Origin: Larix kaempferi
Taxonomy: Eukaryota; Streptophyta; Pinopsida; Pinales; Pinaceae
Assembly: GCA_027924585.1 (NCBI GenBank)
Contig: BSBM01001067.1
Coordinates: 5,726,501-5,790,500 of the forward strand
DNA length: 64,000 nucleotides
Direction: 5' to 3'
The notes under the pieces are model-generated. The model saw nothing but the letters and a program-made list of their open reading frames with translations, was not told the origin of the DNA and made no database searches. Each line of letters opens with the position of its first letter. Within the stretch, counting starts at the first letter, position 1. A program made the translations under genes and the position numbers. This document shows, piece by piece, positions 44,669 to 55,000 of this stretch.

Positions 44669-47035
44669 TAGCCTGAAAGAAGGCATGATATGGCATGTAT
44701 GACACTTGTTGCACTTACGATGCTAGGGCTTGATATAGCAAAAACCCGTCATCGTAGCACTTTCGCTATAAATCCGTTTTGGTGAAGTTTTCGGATCTGA
44801 AATTGTTACAGGCCGAAGCTAAGATCTCCAGGTATCTTGTGTCCAAAGGACAACCTCTAATTCGTTGTACTTTGTGATTTATGATCTGTACAATATAGGG
44901 TTTCTGCCTCTTCCAGATCTGAGTCAAAATCAGGTGACCTTGGGAAAAAGGTCATAACTTGGGCTAGGAAGATCCAAATGAAATTTCGTGAAAAGTGACA
45001 GGTAGTACACAGACTGTACTATCTCAGAAAACTTTTTCAGAGGCCGAAGTTGAACCAGTGACACGTGGCACTCCGTACAAGTGCGATCTACTGTATTATC
45101 CCATAAACAGGTCATGTTGAGACATTTGGCATAACTCTTTCTCAGAGAGTCCAATTGAGGTCAGACCTGTCAGGATGGAAAGGTAACAGGCCGAGCTATC
45201 TCTGGAAACGTTTTCAGAGGCCGAAGTTAAAACAGTGACACGTGGCACGCCGTACAAGTTCGCTCTCCTGTTTTATCCCAAAACAGGTCACGTTGCGACA
45301 TTTGGCATAACTCTCTCTCAGAGAATCCAAATGAGGTCAGACCTGTCAGGATGGAAAGATAACAGGTCAGGCTATCTCAGAAAACTTTTTCAGACCTTGT
45401 GGATCAAAAATTTCAGAGTTACACCAGAAACAATCAGGTACATATTTCTGTCAAAACAGAATTATTTTTTTGGTACCTTCATTCATGGCTTCCGGAATTT
45501 AGGGCTTTGGAGAAAGTTGGAATTTTTGTAATCGGAGACCACGGCTGGATGCTACTCATCAAAATAGAAATTTAGAGACCAAGATCAGTATTTTTGGTTG
45601 GGCAGAAGGCCGGGCTTGATTAGACCCTAGTTCGGGACTTTGATCAGAAAAGTGGAAAATTAGGGCTTCTGTAAAAATGGGAATTTTTGAAATCTGTGAA
45701 CACGGCTGGAAGCTCCTCAGAAAAATAGAAGCTTAGAGATTTGGATCAAACATTTTGATGGGGCAAAAGAGTGGGCTTCATCAAACCCCATTTCAGGGTC
45801 ACGACCAGTGAATCCAGAAGTTTCAAAGGCAAAATTGAGGAGTGAAACTTTGCAGTTTTCAAATTCTGAATATACCAGTTTGATCAGTTCATCAAGGTGC
45901 ATATTCCTATCCTTTCGGAAGTTTGAAATTCAAAGTTTGAATTTTTGGGGGTCTCTCTGACAAACCCATATCCAGCTCCAGGTCCAGTTCTTGCAAATCA
46001 AGTGGATTGGGTTGATCCTAGAAGAAGATGGATTGGTCACTTGCATAAGTGAAGAAGTTCCTGTTTCAGAGGGAGATGAGGCTAAGGCCTTACATAAGAA
46101 GATTACAAGTGATCTCGACAGGTATGACTCATCGAGGTATGCTTTGAGATTTGTTCATAATTAAGTTTATGGTATGTTTGTCTTCATGTTATCACGGTTA
46201 GTACAATCTTGATTTTAGACTTATCATATCACCTTAATAAAATTATGAATGCATGATAGAAGTCATTCATTTATTAGGAGTATGAAACTTATGTTTGTAC
46301 TAACACATTGTGATGTTGTATGAGTTTTATGTTGTCTACTAACATGCGAGGTACACCAAGAAAGACAAATCATGTTCTGGTCCAAGAACATATGATCATG
46401 ATAATATGAGGACAAAGATTCATCCATTGTCATGGATCTCATAGAAGATCCATTTACGAGGTATGTATAACTTGGTTTTATAATGGCTAACCTATGAGAT
46501 ATACAGGTTACTAGCACAAGTCATTGAAGAAGAACAAGAAGACATCATGTGAGTATGTTAGACATAACTAGATAGCATGCTAATCCAGGTATGTTTTTCC
46601 TATATCAAGTTACAATCTCATCTTGTGATAAGATCCTTTATATAAGTATACTTGGCATGATTGATTATAATTATTCATTGAAGTTAGTAATCATGGGTTA
46701 GGCATATTATGCTTTTTACTTTGTTTAATGATATGACTAACCAGAAAAGTCCTATGGTCAAATAGGAATATAAGTAAAATAATATGTCTCTTCTCTTGAT
46801 TGATGATATGACTAACCCGAAGAGTCATAGCTTTGAGTAATTATAGGTTTAGACATGTTATGTTTCTTATGATTTGACTAACCATAAGAATCCTACATAA
46901 ACCTTGAATGCTAATACTTATTATTTCTGTTTGAAATGATCATGACTATACATGCTTGAGATTATTGTGTTTTAATAGTATACTAATGAATGTATGATTT
47001 TATATGAGATCACAAGGATAACACATTCATGATAC
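44669..47035 (+). other. Copia leader and degenerate gag region
   Basis: No complete gag, protease or integrase is seen. A short reading near 46.01-46.12 kb (LILEEDGLVTC, EGDEAKALHKKITSDLD) may be gag debris. The region from 46.1 to 47.0 kb is AT-rich with stops in all frames. Two tandem repeats lie between 44.98 and 45.75 kb. Confidence 0.5.
45020..45400 (+). repeat. 178-bp tandem repeat in the Copia leader
   Basis: The unit with AGTGACACGTGGCACKCCGT, ACATTTGGCATAACTC and GAGGTCAGACCTGTCAGGAT occurs from about 45057 and again from about 45235. A looser repeat (period about 160 bp, ACACGGCTGGAWGCT) follows at 45.5-45.75 kb. Confidence 0.8.
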
Positions 47036-48725
47036 TAATAAGCATGCATAGGGACCAAGGATGAATATGAGATTCAAGAACAGGTAATCCAGGAAGCAAA
47101 GATAAAGAGGGAGTACATTCCAGTGGTTTATGCAAGGATGCAGATATTCAGAGGGAGTTGACCATCTCTCTACATCCCACAACAGAAAGGTGTAGAAGAA
47201 GCTACTTCAGATTAGGACTCCAGCAGCTCCAGCAAGGAAGCGAAGACTCAGAGGGAGTCCACCCAACGAACAAAGAAAGATAAGTATTTTAATCTCTTGC
47301 ATATTTGTTTGTTTAAATAATACTGTTCAATAATGTATATACTGATGTTCCTAGAATTAGGTTGTGTATTATGCATATTAGAATAGGTGCATTGATGAAC
47401 AGTATACTACTAATATACATGGACCGTATATCTTCACCTACAAAAGGACTACAACATTTGTTCCAGCAACAAAGATATCTATTGAAGATATTGAAGTTCC
47501 CAGAATCTGGGATGAAGAAATGTAATGCCATGATCCGTCGATCATGAAGAATGATGTTTGGGATGCGATCCCAAGAGCTAAAGGGAAGTCTGTTGTGACT
47601 TCCAAATAGATCTTTCAGATCAAGCATGTTGCAGATGGCAGCATAGAGAAATATAAAAGTGATGAAATAGAAGATACACCAGATGGATTCAAGACAGCTT
47701 TCTTGAATGGTGTAGTTGAAGAAGAAGCAACCACTTGGTTCTGAGACACATGATAGGAAATCATATATGTGCAGAACTTGGTATGGTGAAGATAGATTGA
47801 TTGCCGACACACAGCGGAAGCTTACTACCGAGTTCGAGATGAAGAACTTGGGGATGATGCACTATTTGTTTTTGGCATGGAGGTGTGGCAGAGTGCAGAA
47901 GGAATCTTCCTTGGACAAGGGAAGTATGCAGTAGAGATCCTGAAGAGGTTCGGGATGATGGATTGCAAGGCCATGGCCACACCTATGGCATCAAATCTAA
48001 AGCTTCTATGTGATGCTTCATCTGAGCCGGTTGATGTCTCTTTGTATCGTCAGATGATTGGGTCCTTGATGTACCTGACGAACACGAGACCAGACATTTG
48101 CTTTGTTGTGAACACATTGAGCCAGTTCTTGACGGATCCGAGGAGTGTTCACCTGGTTGCTGTAAATCATGTTCTGAGGTACCTGAAGGGTACAGTGGAT
48201 TATGGACTCAGGTATGAGGAGAATCAAAAGTTTAACCTGCAGGGTTATGTTGATTCAGATTGGGCTGGCAGTGCTGCAGATAGGAAGAGCACATCTGGGT
48301 GTTGCTTCAGTATGGGATCAGGTGTGACCTCTTGGTTTAGCAGAAAGCAGTCCTGCGTAGCACTGAGTATAGCTGAGGCAGAGTATGTTGCAGCCTGTTC
48401 AGCTAGTTGTGAGGCAGTATGGCTACGGAAGCTACTGTCTGAGTTATTTGATCTCCCGTTGGAGGCTACTAGTATCTTCTGTGATAACCAGAGTTGTGTG
48501 AAGCTGTCCGAGAACCCAGTGTTTCATGACAGGTCGAAACACATAGAGATCAAATATCACTATATCAGGGATATGGTGCAGAGAGGAGCTGTGAAGCTCC
48601 TGTATGTTGCGACGGACGAGCAGATTGCAGATGTGCTGACGAAGCCACTAGCCAGTGTGAAGTTCGAGTACTTCAGAGAGAGGCTTGGCGTGCTTCAGAT
48701 CGAGGATACTTCGAGGAAGAAGTGA
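47036..48725 (+). pseudogene. Copia pol remnant: RT core deleted, RNase H intact
   Basis: From about 47.5 kb the reading gives DVWDAIPRAKGKSVVTSK, a TAG (47607) where the family has W, IFQIKHVADGSIEKYK, then a jump to VMK, TAG (47668), KIHQMD, and after a one-base shift KTAFLNG. Some 40 residues are missing between KYK and VMK. Further on, CRTWYG joins directly to EDRLI, so the YVDD catalytic palm is gone. From 47877 the frame is open for 282 codons with FLGQGKYAVEILKRFGM, GSLMYLTNTRPDICF, GYVDSDWAG, KSTSGCCF, AEAEYVAAC and ADVLTKPL, the Copia RNase H. Integrase and protease are not recognised. RNase H alone cannot sustain transposition. Confidence 0.88.
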
Positions 48726-48829
48726 TGGACACATTTGCTGAAGCCATTCCAAGCATGTTGGAAGGGGGATCCTACACATGGCTGTGGATGTAAGCGCTGG
48801 ATGATGAGCATCAGGATGATGTTCTGGTT

Positions 48830-49200
48830 TCTGCTTGGATATGATCAGTTGGATCATTTTTATGTATGTATGTACGCATCATGTTGGATGCTGGATATGA
48901 TCAGTTGGATCATTATGTATGTATGTACGCATCATGTTGATGCTGGATATGATCAGGTGGATCATGTATGGTGATATGTATCATGTATTTGTATCAGGTG
49001 GATACATTGATGATCAGGAGGATCATGTATGATGATATGTATCAGGTAGATACTTGGTATGCATCAGGTAGATGCATTGATGATCAGGAGGATCATGTAT
49101 GATGATATGTATCATGTATTTGTATCAGGTGGATACATTGTATGATCAGGAGGATCATGTATGATGATATGTACTTGGTATGCATCAGGTAGATGCATTG
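48830..49200 (+). repeat. minisatellite A: GGATATGATCAG / GGATCAT units
   Basis: Short units such as TGGATATGATCAGTTGGATC and GTATCAGGTGGATACATTG alternate in a disordered array. It begins about 100 bp after the pol stop codon. Confidence 0.8.
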
Positions 49201-49202
49201 AT

Positions 49203-49445
49203 GATCAGGATGATCATGGATGACGAGCTTCAGGATGTTGCTCCGGATGACATGTAGCAGGATGTTGCAGTGATGATCAGGATGATCATGGTTGACGAGC
49301 TTCAGGATGTTGCTCCAGATGACATGCAGCAGGATGTTGCAGTGATGATGATCAGGATGATCATAGATGACGAGCTTCAGGATGTTGCTCCAGATGACAT
49401 GCAGCAGGATGTTGCAGTGATGATGATCAGGATGATCATGGATAC
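49203..49445 (+). repeat. minisatellite B: 72-75 bp unit, three copies plus start of a fourth
   Basis: Starts at 49203, 49275, 49350 and 49425, marked by GATCAGGATGATCAT, GACGAGCTTCAGGATG and AGCAGGATGTTGCAGTG. Confidence 0.9.
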
Positions 49446-49512
49446 GTCAGGATGATGTATGGTGAGTATCAGTTTGATACTCTGTGGCCGTGGATCAGGT
49501 TGTGCAGATAAG

Positions 49513-50040
49513 CATGTAATTTGTGCCCTGGGAGATTTGCAGATGGTCTTTCGAGGTTTTGCCTATGGCATGTAATTTGTGCCCTGGGACATCTGGCAAA
49601 TGCTCTTTCGAGGTTTTGCTTGGGAGGACATATAATTTGTGCCCTGGGAGATCTGCAGATAGTCTTTCGAGGTTTTGCCTATGGCATGTAATTTGTGCCC
49701 TGGGATATCTGGCAGATGCTCTTTCGAGGTATTGTCCTATGGCATGTAATTTGTGCCCTGGGAGATCCGATAGGTTGAGCTGTGTGCTCGTAATCAGTCC
49801 TGGGATGCTCTTGCGAGGTTTTGCCATGACCACATGTAATTTGTGCCCTGGGAGATCCGATAGGTTGAGCTGTGTGCTCGTAATCAGTCCTGGGATGCTC
49901 TTGCGAGGTTTTGTGGTGAGGTCACATATAATTTGTGCCCTGGGAGATTTGCAGATGGTCTTTCGAGGTTTTGCCTATGGCATGTAATCTGTGCCCTGGG
50001 ACATCTGGCAAATGCTCTTTCGAGGTTTTGTGACGCACGT
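49513..50040 (+). repeat. minisatellite C: eight copies of a 56-92 bp unit
   Basis: TGTAATTTGTGCCCTGGGA (or close variants) starts at 49515, 49571, 49631, 49687, 49745, 49835, 49927 and 49983. Most units end CTTTCGAGGTTTTGCC. Two longer units (49745, 49835) carry an insert AGGTTGAGCTGTGTGCTCGT. An open frame through it (49523-49987) mirrors the repeat and is not a real gene. Confidence 0.92.
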
Positions 50041-50281
50041 AAAAGTCCTGAGGATTCCACAGTATGGCCAGTGATGATGAAGACCTGCAGGTGGTGGGCC
50101 TACATCCAGTATGAAAAAGGACTGGCTCTGTAGAACTTCCTATGACGAGTAGATTCAGAGATTGATTGAGATAGCAGCAGCAGTGACGATGATGATGACT
50201 CGATGACGATTATCTAGTGACGATGATCCAGAGAAGATGACTTGTGCTAGAAGAACTGTGCTGAGAAATACCTTCCTAGTT

Positions 50282-50290
50282 AAGAGGGAG
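50282..50290 (+). promoter_or_regulatory. polypurine tract of the nested Copia
   Basis: AAGAGGGAG directly abuts the TG of the 3' LTR. Confidence 0.75.
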
Positions 50291-50939
50291 TGTTGATGTA
50301 TATGTAACTTCGGAATGTATTTCACATATATGTATATTGTATTCCTATAGAGATGGTATTATTCCTCTATAAGGAAGTGTCGTCATTTATATTGTAAGTG
50401 TCGTAACTTATACTTGATGGGTTATTAGACCACCTTGTTGGGGTCGGCCCTGTATAAGTCATGTGGGTCAAAGGGTTATTAGACCACCCTATTGGGGGTC
50501 GTCCATGTGGGTCTAAGGGTTATTAGACCACCCTATTGGGGGTCGGCCCAGTCAGCATTATATTATGTTGTTAAGTTCGAGCCTACATGAGTTAGGTAAA
50601 AAGGCAAGTCAAGTCAAGTATAAATAGAGTGCGGGAGGCACTCTATTTACTCACTCACTTCTCACACATGCTCTCAAGGAGGAGAGGTGCACTTATGGAG
50701 GAGGAGGATCTGCTGCTAGGTTATGGCTATCTCTCTTGGTTGGTTGTATCATTGCTCTATCTATCTCTGAGGAAGTTATTGGGGTTTTTCACCTTTATGG
50801 TTTTCCCCAAGTAAATCTTTGTGTCTCTTGTGTGCTTGAATTATTGTCTCGATGATTGATATGCTGTAGATATGCTGTACATGTTGTTCTCTCAGTTAAG
50901 ATCCTAGATCATATTGAAGTAAATTCAGAAAATTTAACA
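50291..50939 (+). repeat. 3' LTR of the nested Copia
   Basis: Same length as the 5' LTR, with six substitutions counted between them. Confidence 0.95.
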
Positions 50940-51258
50940 TTGAAGTCATTATAACAAGGGGGTTGTTGCCTCCTTCCAACTGTTGCTGGAAAACTATTAT
51001 TATAAAGGCTTCCGTGGTTTTTCCCCTAAGACTTGGGTTTCCACGTAAAATTATTATGTACTATGTTTTTATATGCTCCCTATGTGATGATGATAAGATG
51101 ATATGTGATGATGAGCTATAATTGTTGATATAATGATAATAATGTACTGTGCATAATATTGAATAAGCTGCTGATGATTGTTAAAGTTGAAAAAGTAATA
51201 AAAGATATACACACTATTCACCCCCCCCCTCTCAGTGGGCTCAGTGTGTCCAACAGGT

Positions 51259-52053
51259 ATGAGGGTCTACCACACCATAGGCATGGAATGTGGCGACAAG
51301 ACAGGACAAGGCATATGCATGGTAGAGAATGGTACAGTCACCAGGAAGGATATTAAACCCCTAACATGCTTAAGGAATAGAGCATTTATGCTCCATAGTT
51401 GGGAAGTGATGTGTGACCTCGTTCATATGAGGAGAAAGGAAGTCGAGTGTCATCACCACCATTGCGGGGAGGAGGTAGCAAACACAGAGCTCACGAGAGA
51501 GATAAGAGAAGGATTTGAATTATGGAAGTTACATTTATCTCCTTCTCCTGAATCATCCCCTCTTTTGAGTGACCTTGAAGATAATTTCCCTCATGTAGAC
51601 TCGGACGCTTCACGCCTGAGAAAGCTGAATTATAATGACCTTATGGGGGTAAAGGGTAGTTGTAGAAATAAAAGGGAAGCCTATGTGAAGGTTCACAAAG
51701 AGAATTTCCTGGAAATGTCGATATGTAGAGAAATTGTCATTCTGGTTCGGAATGAGCTTAACAACTTCAAGTGCACGCTCCATGAGATATACCATAACAT
51801 GATAGGGTATTTAGATACCATGAGACACCTTGCCTTCCCTTACTCTATGCTTGAATTAAGAATGGAAAACATCGAGAGTACTCTTCGGGAGCAAAGTGGT
51901 CAAGTTGATGGGTTCAAAATTGACATGGACTAGGTGATGAAGATGAATCAATGTAGCCACTGCCAATCTACCTCGAGCTTTGGAATGAAGGAAACGGAGG
52001 AAGATTCGGTCCACCTCCCAATTCAATTGGAAAACATGCATGCCCAAGATTGA
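51259..52053 (+). pseudogene. unrecognised ORF, 224 codons plus 39 after a TAG
   Basis: From the ATG at 51259 the frame is open to a TAG at 51931-51933 and then open again to TGA at 52051-52053. The protein begins MRVYHTIGMECGDKTGQG. It has a HHHHC stretch, an acidic/Ser part (SPSPESSPLLSDLEDNFP) and a C-terminal part with coiled-coil character (LRMENIESTLREQSGQVDG). I recognise no domain. The outer LTR element inserted so that its GGTAT target site overlaps this ATG; in the pre-insertion sequence an in-frame TAG lies a few codons upstream. It may be part of an old transposon or a host gene fragment. Function is unknown. Confidence 0.4.
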
Positions 52054-55000
52054 AGAACATGTCTTTCTACGTCTTTTTTGTATAGGTTATGAGATGTAAA
52101 TGCATCTTTCTCTTATGTCAATATGTGTGCATATATAGCACTCTCAGAACTGTTGAAAAATTAAAATTTATATTATTAAATGAAAAATGATGATACCACT
52201 TGGGTTTAGTTTAGTTGTTGAGAGGACTGTTATACTCTTTATCGAGGATCAATTTTACAAGTGAAAGATTGAGATTTTAATAAATATATTGTTATATCGA
52301 CCTTAGATTTTGAAGAATCCAATTTATTTTAATATCATCCAAGTTGAAATGAGAAAAAATGTCCAACAAAATTTCCCAAAATATATATTTCATAAAAAAA
52401 ATAACAATATTTTATTGAATTAATTACATATATAAAGAATAAAAAACAATTAATAATCCTTTCACTACTTTTAAGTAAATATCATAGTGTTAATCTTAAA
52501 TAAATTTTAATAATTTTATGTAATTATTCTACTCCATTTTATCAAAATTATTAAAAAAACAACTTATCACATAAACAATAACATCAAAAGTTTTAAACCT
52601 CACTCCACACAAATAACAACCCCTCTCTCTATGTAACATGTTCCATTGGCCAAGAACGAGAATATCAAAAGTTGTAAATCTCATTCCATATCACAAAAGT
52701 AACAACCTTTTACATATATATGGCATTGCCCATTAGCTATAAATATCTCCTTGAAGGCGTATCGGTGATAACATGGAGTTAGCCTTATATATGGCTGTTC
52801 CAAAATAGTGAATATGATACCAACGAAAAATAGTGTAAGTGGAATATGCTATGACATTCATCCCACTCATAAGAGTGGATGGTCTCCTAACAACTTAGGT
52901 TGTGGGAATGGTATAGTGGAGCTTTGTGCTTGTTGCTAGAGTCCTGTAGATTTTGGAGCTTGTGTGGAGTTCCAAGCACATTTTTTAATTTTTTATTTGG
53001 TTCGCTTTTTAAAGGAGAATAATAATGTTGTCAAGTTTATCCAGCTAAGTTGTGAACATAATCTTGCAAAACATTAAACTTTATGTTTGACATGATTGTG
53101 TAGCATGTTCAACTTTATTTCCTTTTTACTACAATTTTTCATTAAGGACATATATCAATTTTCCTAATGTAATAAAATATGAAAAAAATATATCTTATTT
53201 AATTTTGAATTTAATTTTGATTCAATCTTGAATGTTATAGACTTTTTTTTCAGCTGAAAAAAAAAAGAAAAAAGAAAAATGATATCTTAGAGGTATAAAT
53301 TTGTCCTTTTTAGACTCAATATTTGTCACTAAAATTAGCTTTCAATAAGCAAAAGTGGATTCAACCAAATATAACCAAGTCATTCATAAACATTTATAAA
53401 CACAACTTAGTATCAACATGCTAACAAAAACTAGTGAAGTCTACAAATGTTATTATGAGTTATTATTCTAATGGGCCCAAGGAATGAAATTTTGCAAGCA
53501 ATATTTTTTGTATTATCTCCAAATGTTGAGTATAGGTGTATTTTGTGATGTAAGTGTGACTTTTTTTTGCATATGATGTTGATAAGGGTAAGAAATTTTA
53601 TAATTCTTGTGTTGTGACATGTTTATACTTTAGTGCTTATGTGATCTTGATATCACTTCCCTCTCTTCATCGTTTGCAATTCATAATGTACATTATGATC
53701 TGAAATGGATTAATAGATATATTTTCTCTTTCTTGGTGGTTTATAGGGTAGAAAACCATAGCTATGACCTTGTCAATACCATTTTTAGGATCATTCCTTA
53801 ATTCAATTGAGTAGCGTCAAAACTAAACATTTCCCATTTTAGGGCTTAAATAACATTTTTTGGGTCAAAACTTGGCCAAAATAACATAGCTATTTTTTCA
53901 CATGTATTCATCTTGTTAAGATATTTATAATGATGTATCATGCACAAAATACAATGTTTGTATAAGAAAGTTAAGCCCCTAATAGTTGATTTTTTTTTCT
54001 TTGACTATCGAGTACCAAGTGGTGTTCATATCAACTCTTACTACTCCCACATGTGGAGAAAGAAACATATGGTCTTTCAAGATGATTACATAGGGATTAA
54101 AGACCTAACCCAATAAAAAACTTAGAGAATGAAAAAAAAAACCTAACTCTAATCAAAATTTGGAGAATGTAAAAACCCTATAAATTATCAAAAGGTTTAA
54201 AACCTTGACTACTAGGAGAAAAAGAGGGTTCTTTAAGGAGTTGTGTTCATACTGTAGCATTGTTTTCCATTGCTAAATAGTGCCAAGGAGTGGGATAATA
54301 GAGAAGATTAAAGGATTAATGTGACATTCTAGTAGTGTGTATAAGGTCAAAATGTCTAATAGCTTTATATCGAGTTATTGTTTTTCTCTGCATTTTGCCA
54401 TTGTAAATCAAGGAATAAAAAAAACAAGGTATAATCTTTTTTGTTTGGATTTTTTCACTCATGGGATTTTCCAAAGTAAATATTGTATCCATGGTGTTAT
54501 GGGACATGATTTTATTTCTATAAATTTGTTCTTATTTCTCATCTTACTTTTATTCATATGAGAAATATGGTTCTAATATTATATCATATTCATAAAAAAA
54601 ACATTACACAATAGAATAATTTCTTACTATATTTGTCATAGCATATTAAAGGAATGTTGTGATGAACTATTCACTAGAATATCTAAGGAATTTTGCATGT
54701 CATATTGGTAGAATGTTTATTTAATTTGGGGGTTTTATGCAATAATTGCAATATGTGCTCACTAGACTTGGGATGTCTAAGGCATAAAAAACACTCCACA
54801 TCATGGATCCAAGTATTGACACAATCAAGGTGAAGAATCATACTTAATCCTTAAACCTGACAATCAACATGGAAATATATAATATCATGAAGTGGAGGAA
54901 AGATTTGTAAATATGGGAGCACAATTCTTTGACATTTTTAGGAGTATTATAATATTGATGGTTTCCCAAGAGAGCAACATTAGATCCTTCAAAGAGTGGG

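Larger units (their letters stand above)
44008..50939 (+). mobile_element. young Copia element, TSD TTGAA, RT-defective
   Basis: LTRs of 649 bp each (44008-44656, 50291-50939) start TG and end CA. TTGAA is present at 44003-44007 and 50940-50944. PBS, leader, pol remnant, minisatellites and polypurine tract follow in order. I counted six differences between the LTRs (0.9%), so insertion is recent. The pol reading has two TAG codons in conserved W positions and has lost the RT core, so the copy must have depended on proteins supplied by another element. A solo LTR of the same family is at 28798. Confidence 0.95.
35496..51255 (+). mobile_element. giant-LTR, gag-only Copia-like element (TSD GGTAT), carrying a nested Copia
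   Basis: GGTAT flanks both ends (35491-35495 and 51256-51260). Direct LTRs of 3,254 bp (left) and about 3,299 bp (right, without the nested element) begin TGTTGATTAAG and end GTGTCCAACA. The interior is only 2.27 kb (38750-41019) and holds a Copia-type gag but no protease, integrase or RT. It therefore belongs with the non-autonomous gag-bearing LTR elements (TR-GAG type). The GGGGGAG-rich stretch before the 3' LTR is typical of SIRE-like Copia elements. By eye the LTRs differ by several percent, so this element is older than the Copia inside it. Confidence 0.9.
41020..51255 (+). repeat. 3' LTR of the outer element, split by a nested Copia (44008-50939)
   Basis: The left arm is 41020-44007 and the right arm 50940-51255; the latter starts with the second TTGAA of the nested insertion. 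It matches the 5' LTR throughout. Near its start it has an extra duplication of about 25 bp (CATTGATGCCAACA twice) missing from the left LTR. Confidence 0.9.

Noticed and set aside
49523-49987. 154-codon open frame with repeated CNLCPG motifs
   Set aside because: It mirrors the DNA minisatellite; the reading shifts frame between units, and nothing suggests a protein.
49515-50035. Regularly spaced repeats resembling a CRISPR array
   Set aside because: The units are tandem minisatellite copies without unique spacers, inside a plant retrotransposon.
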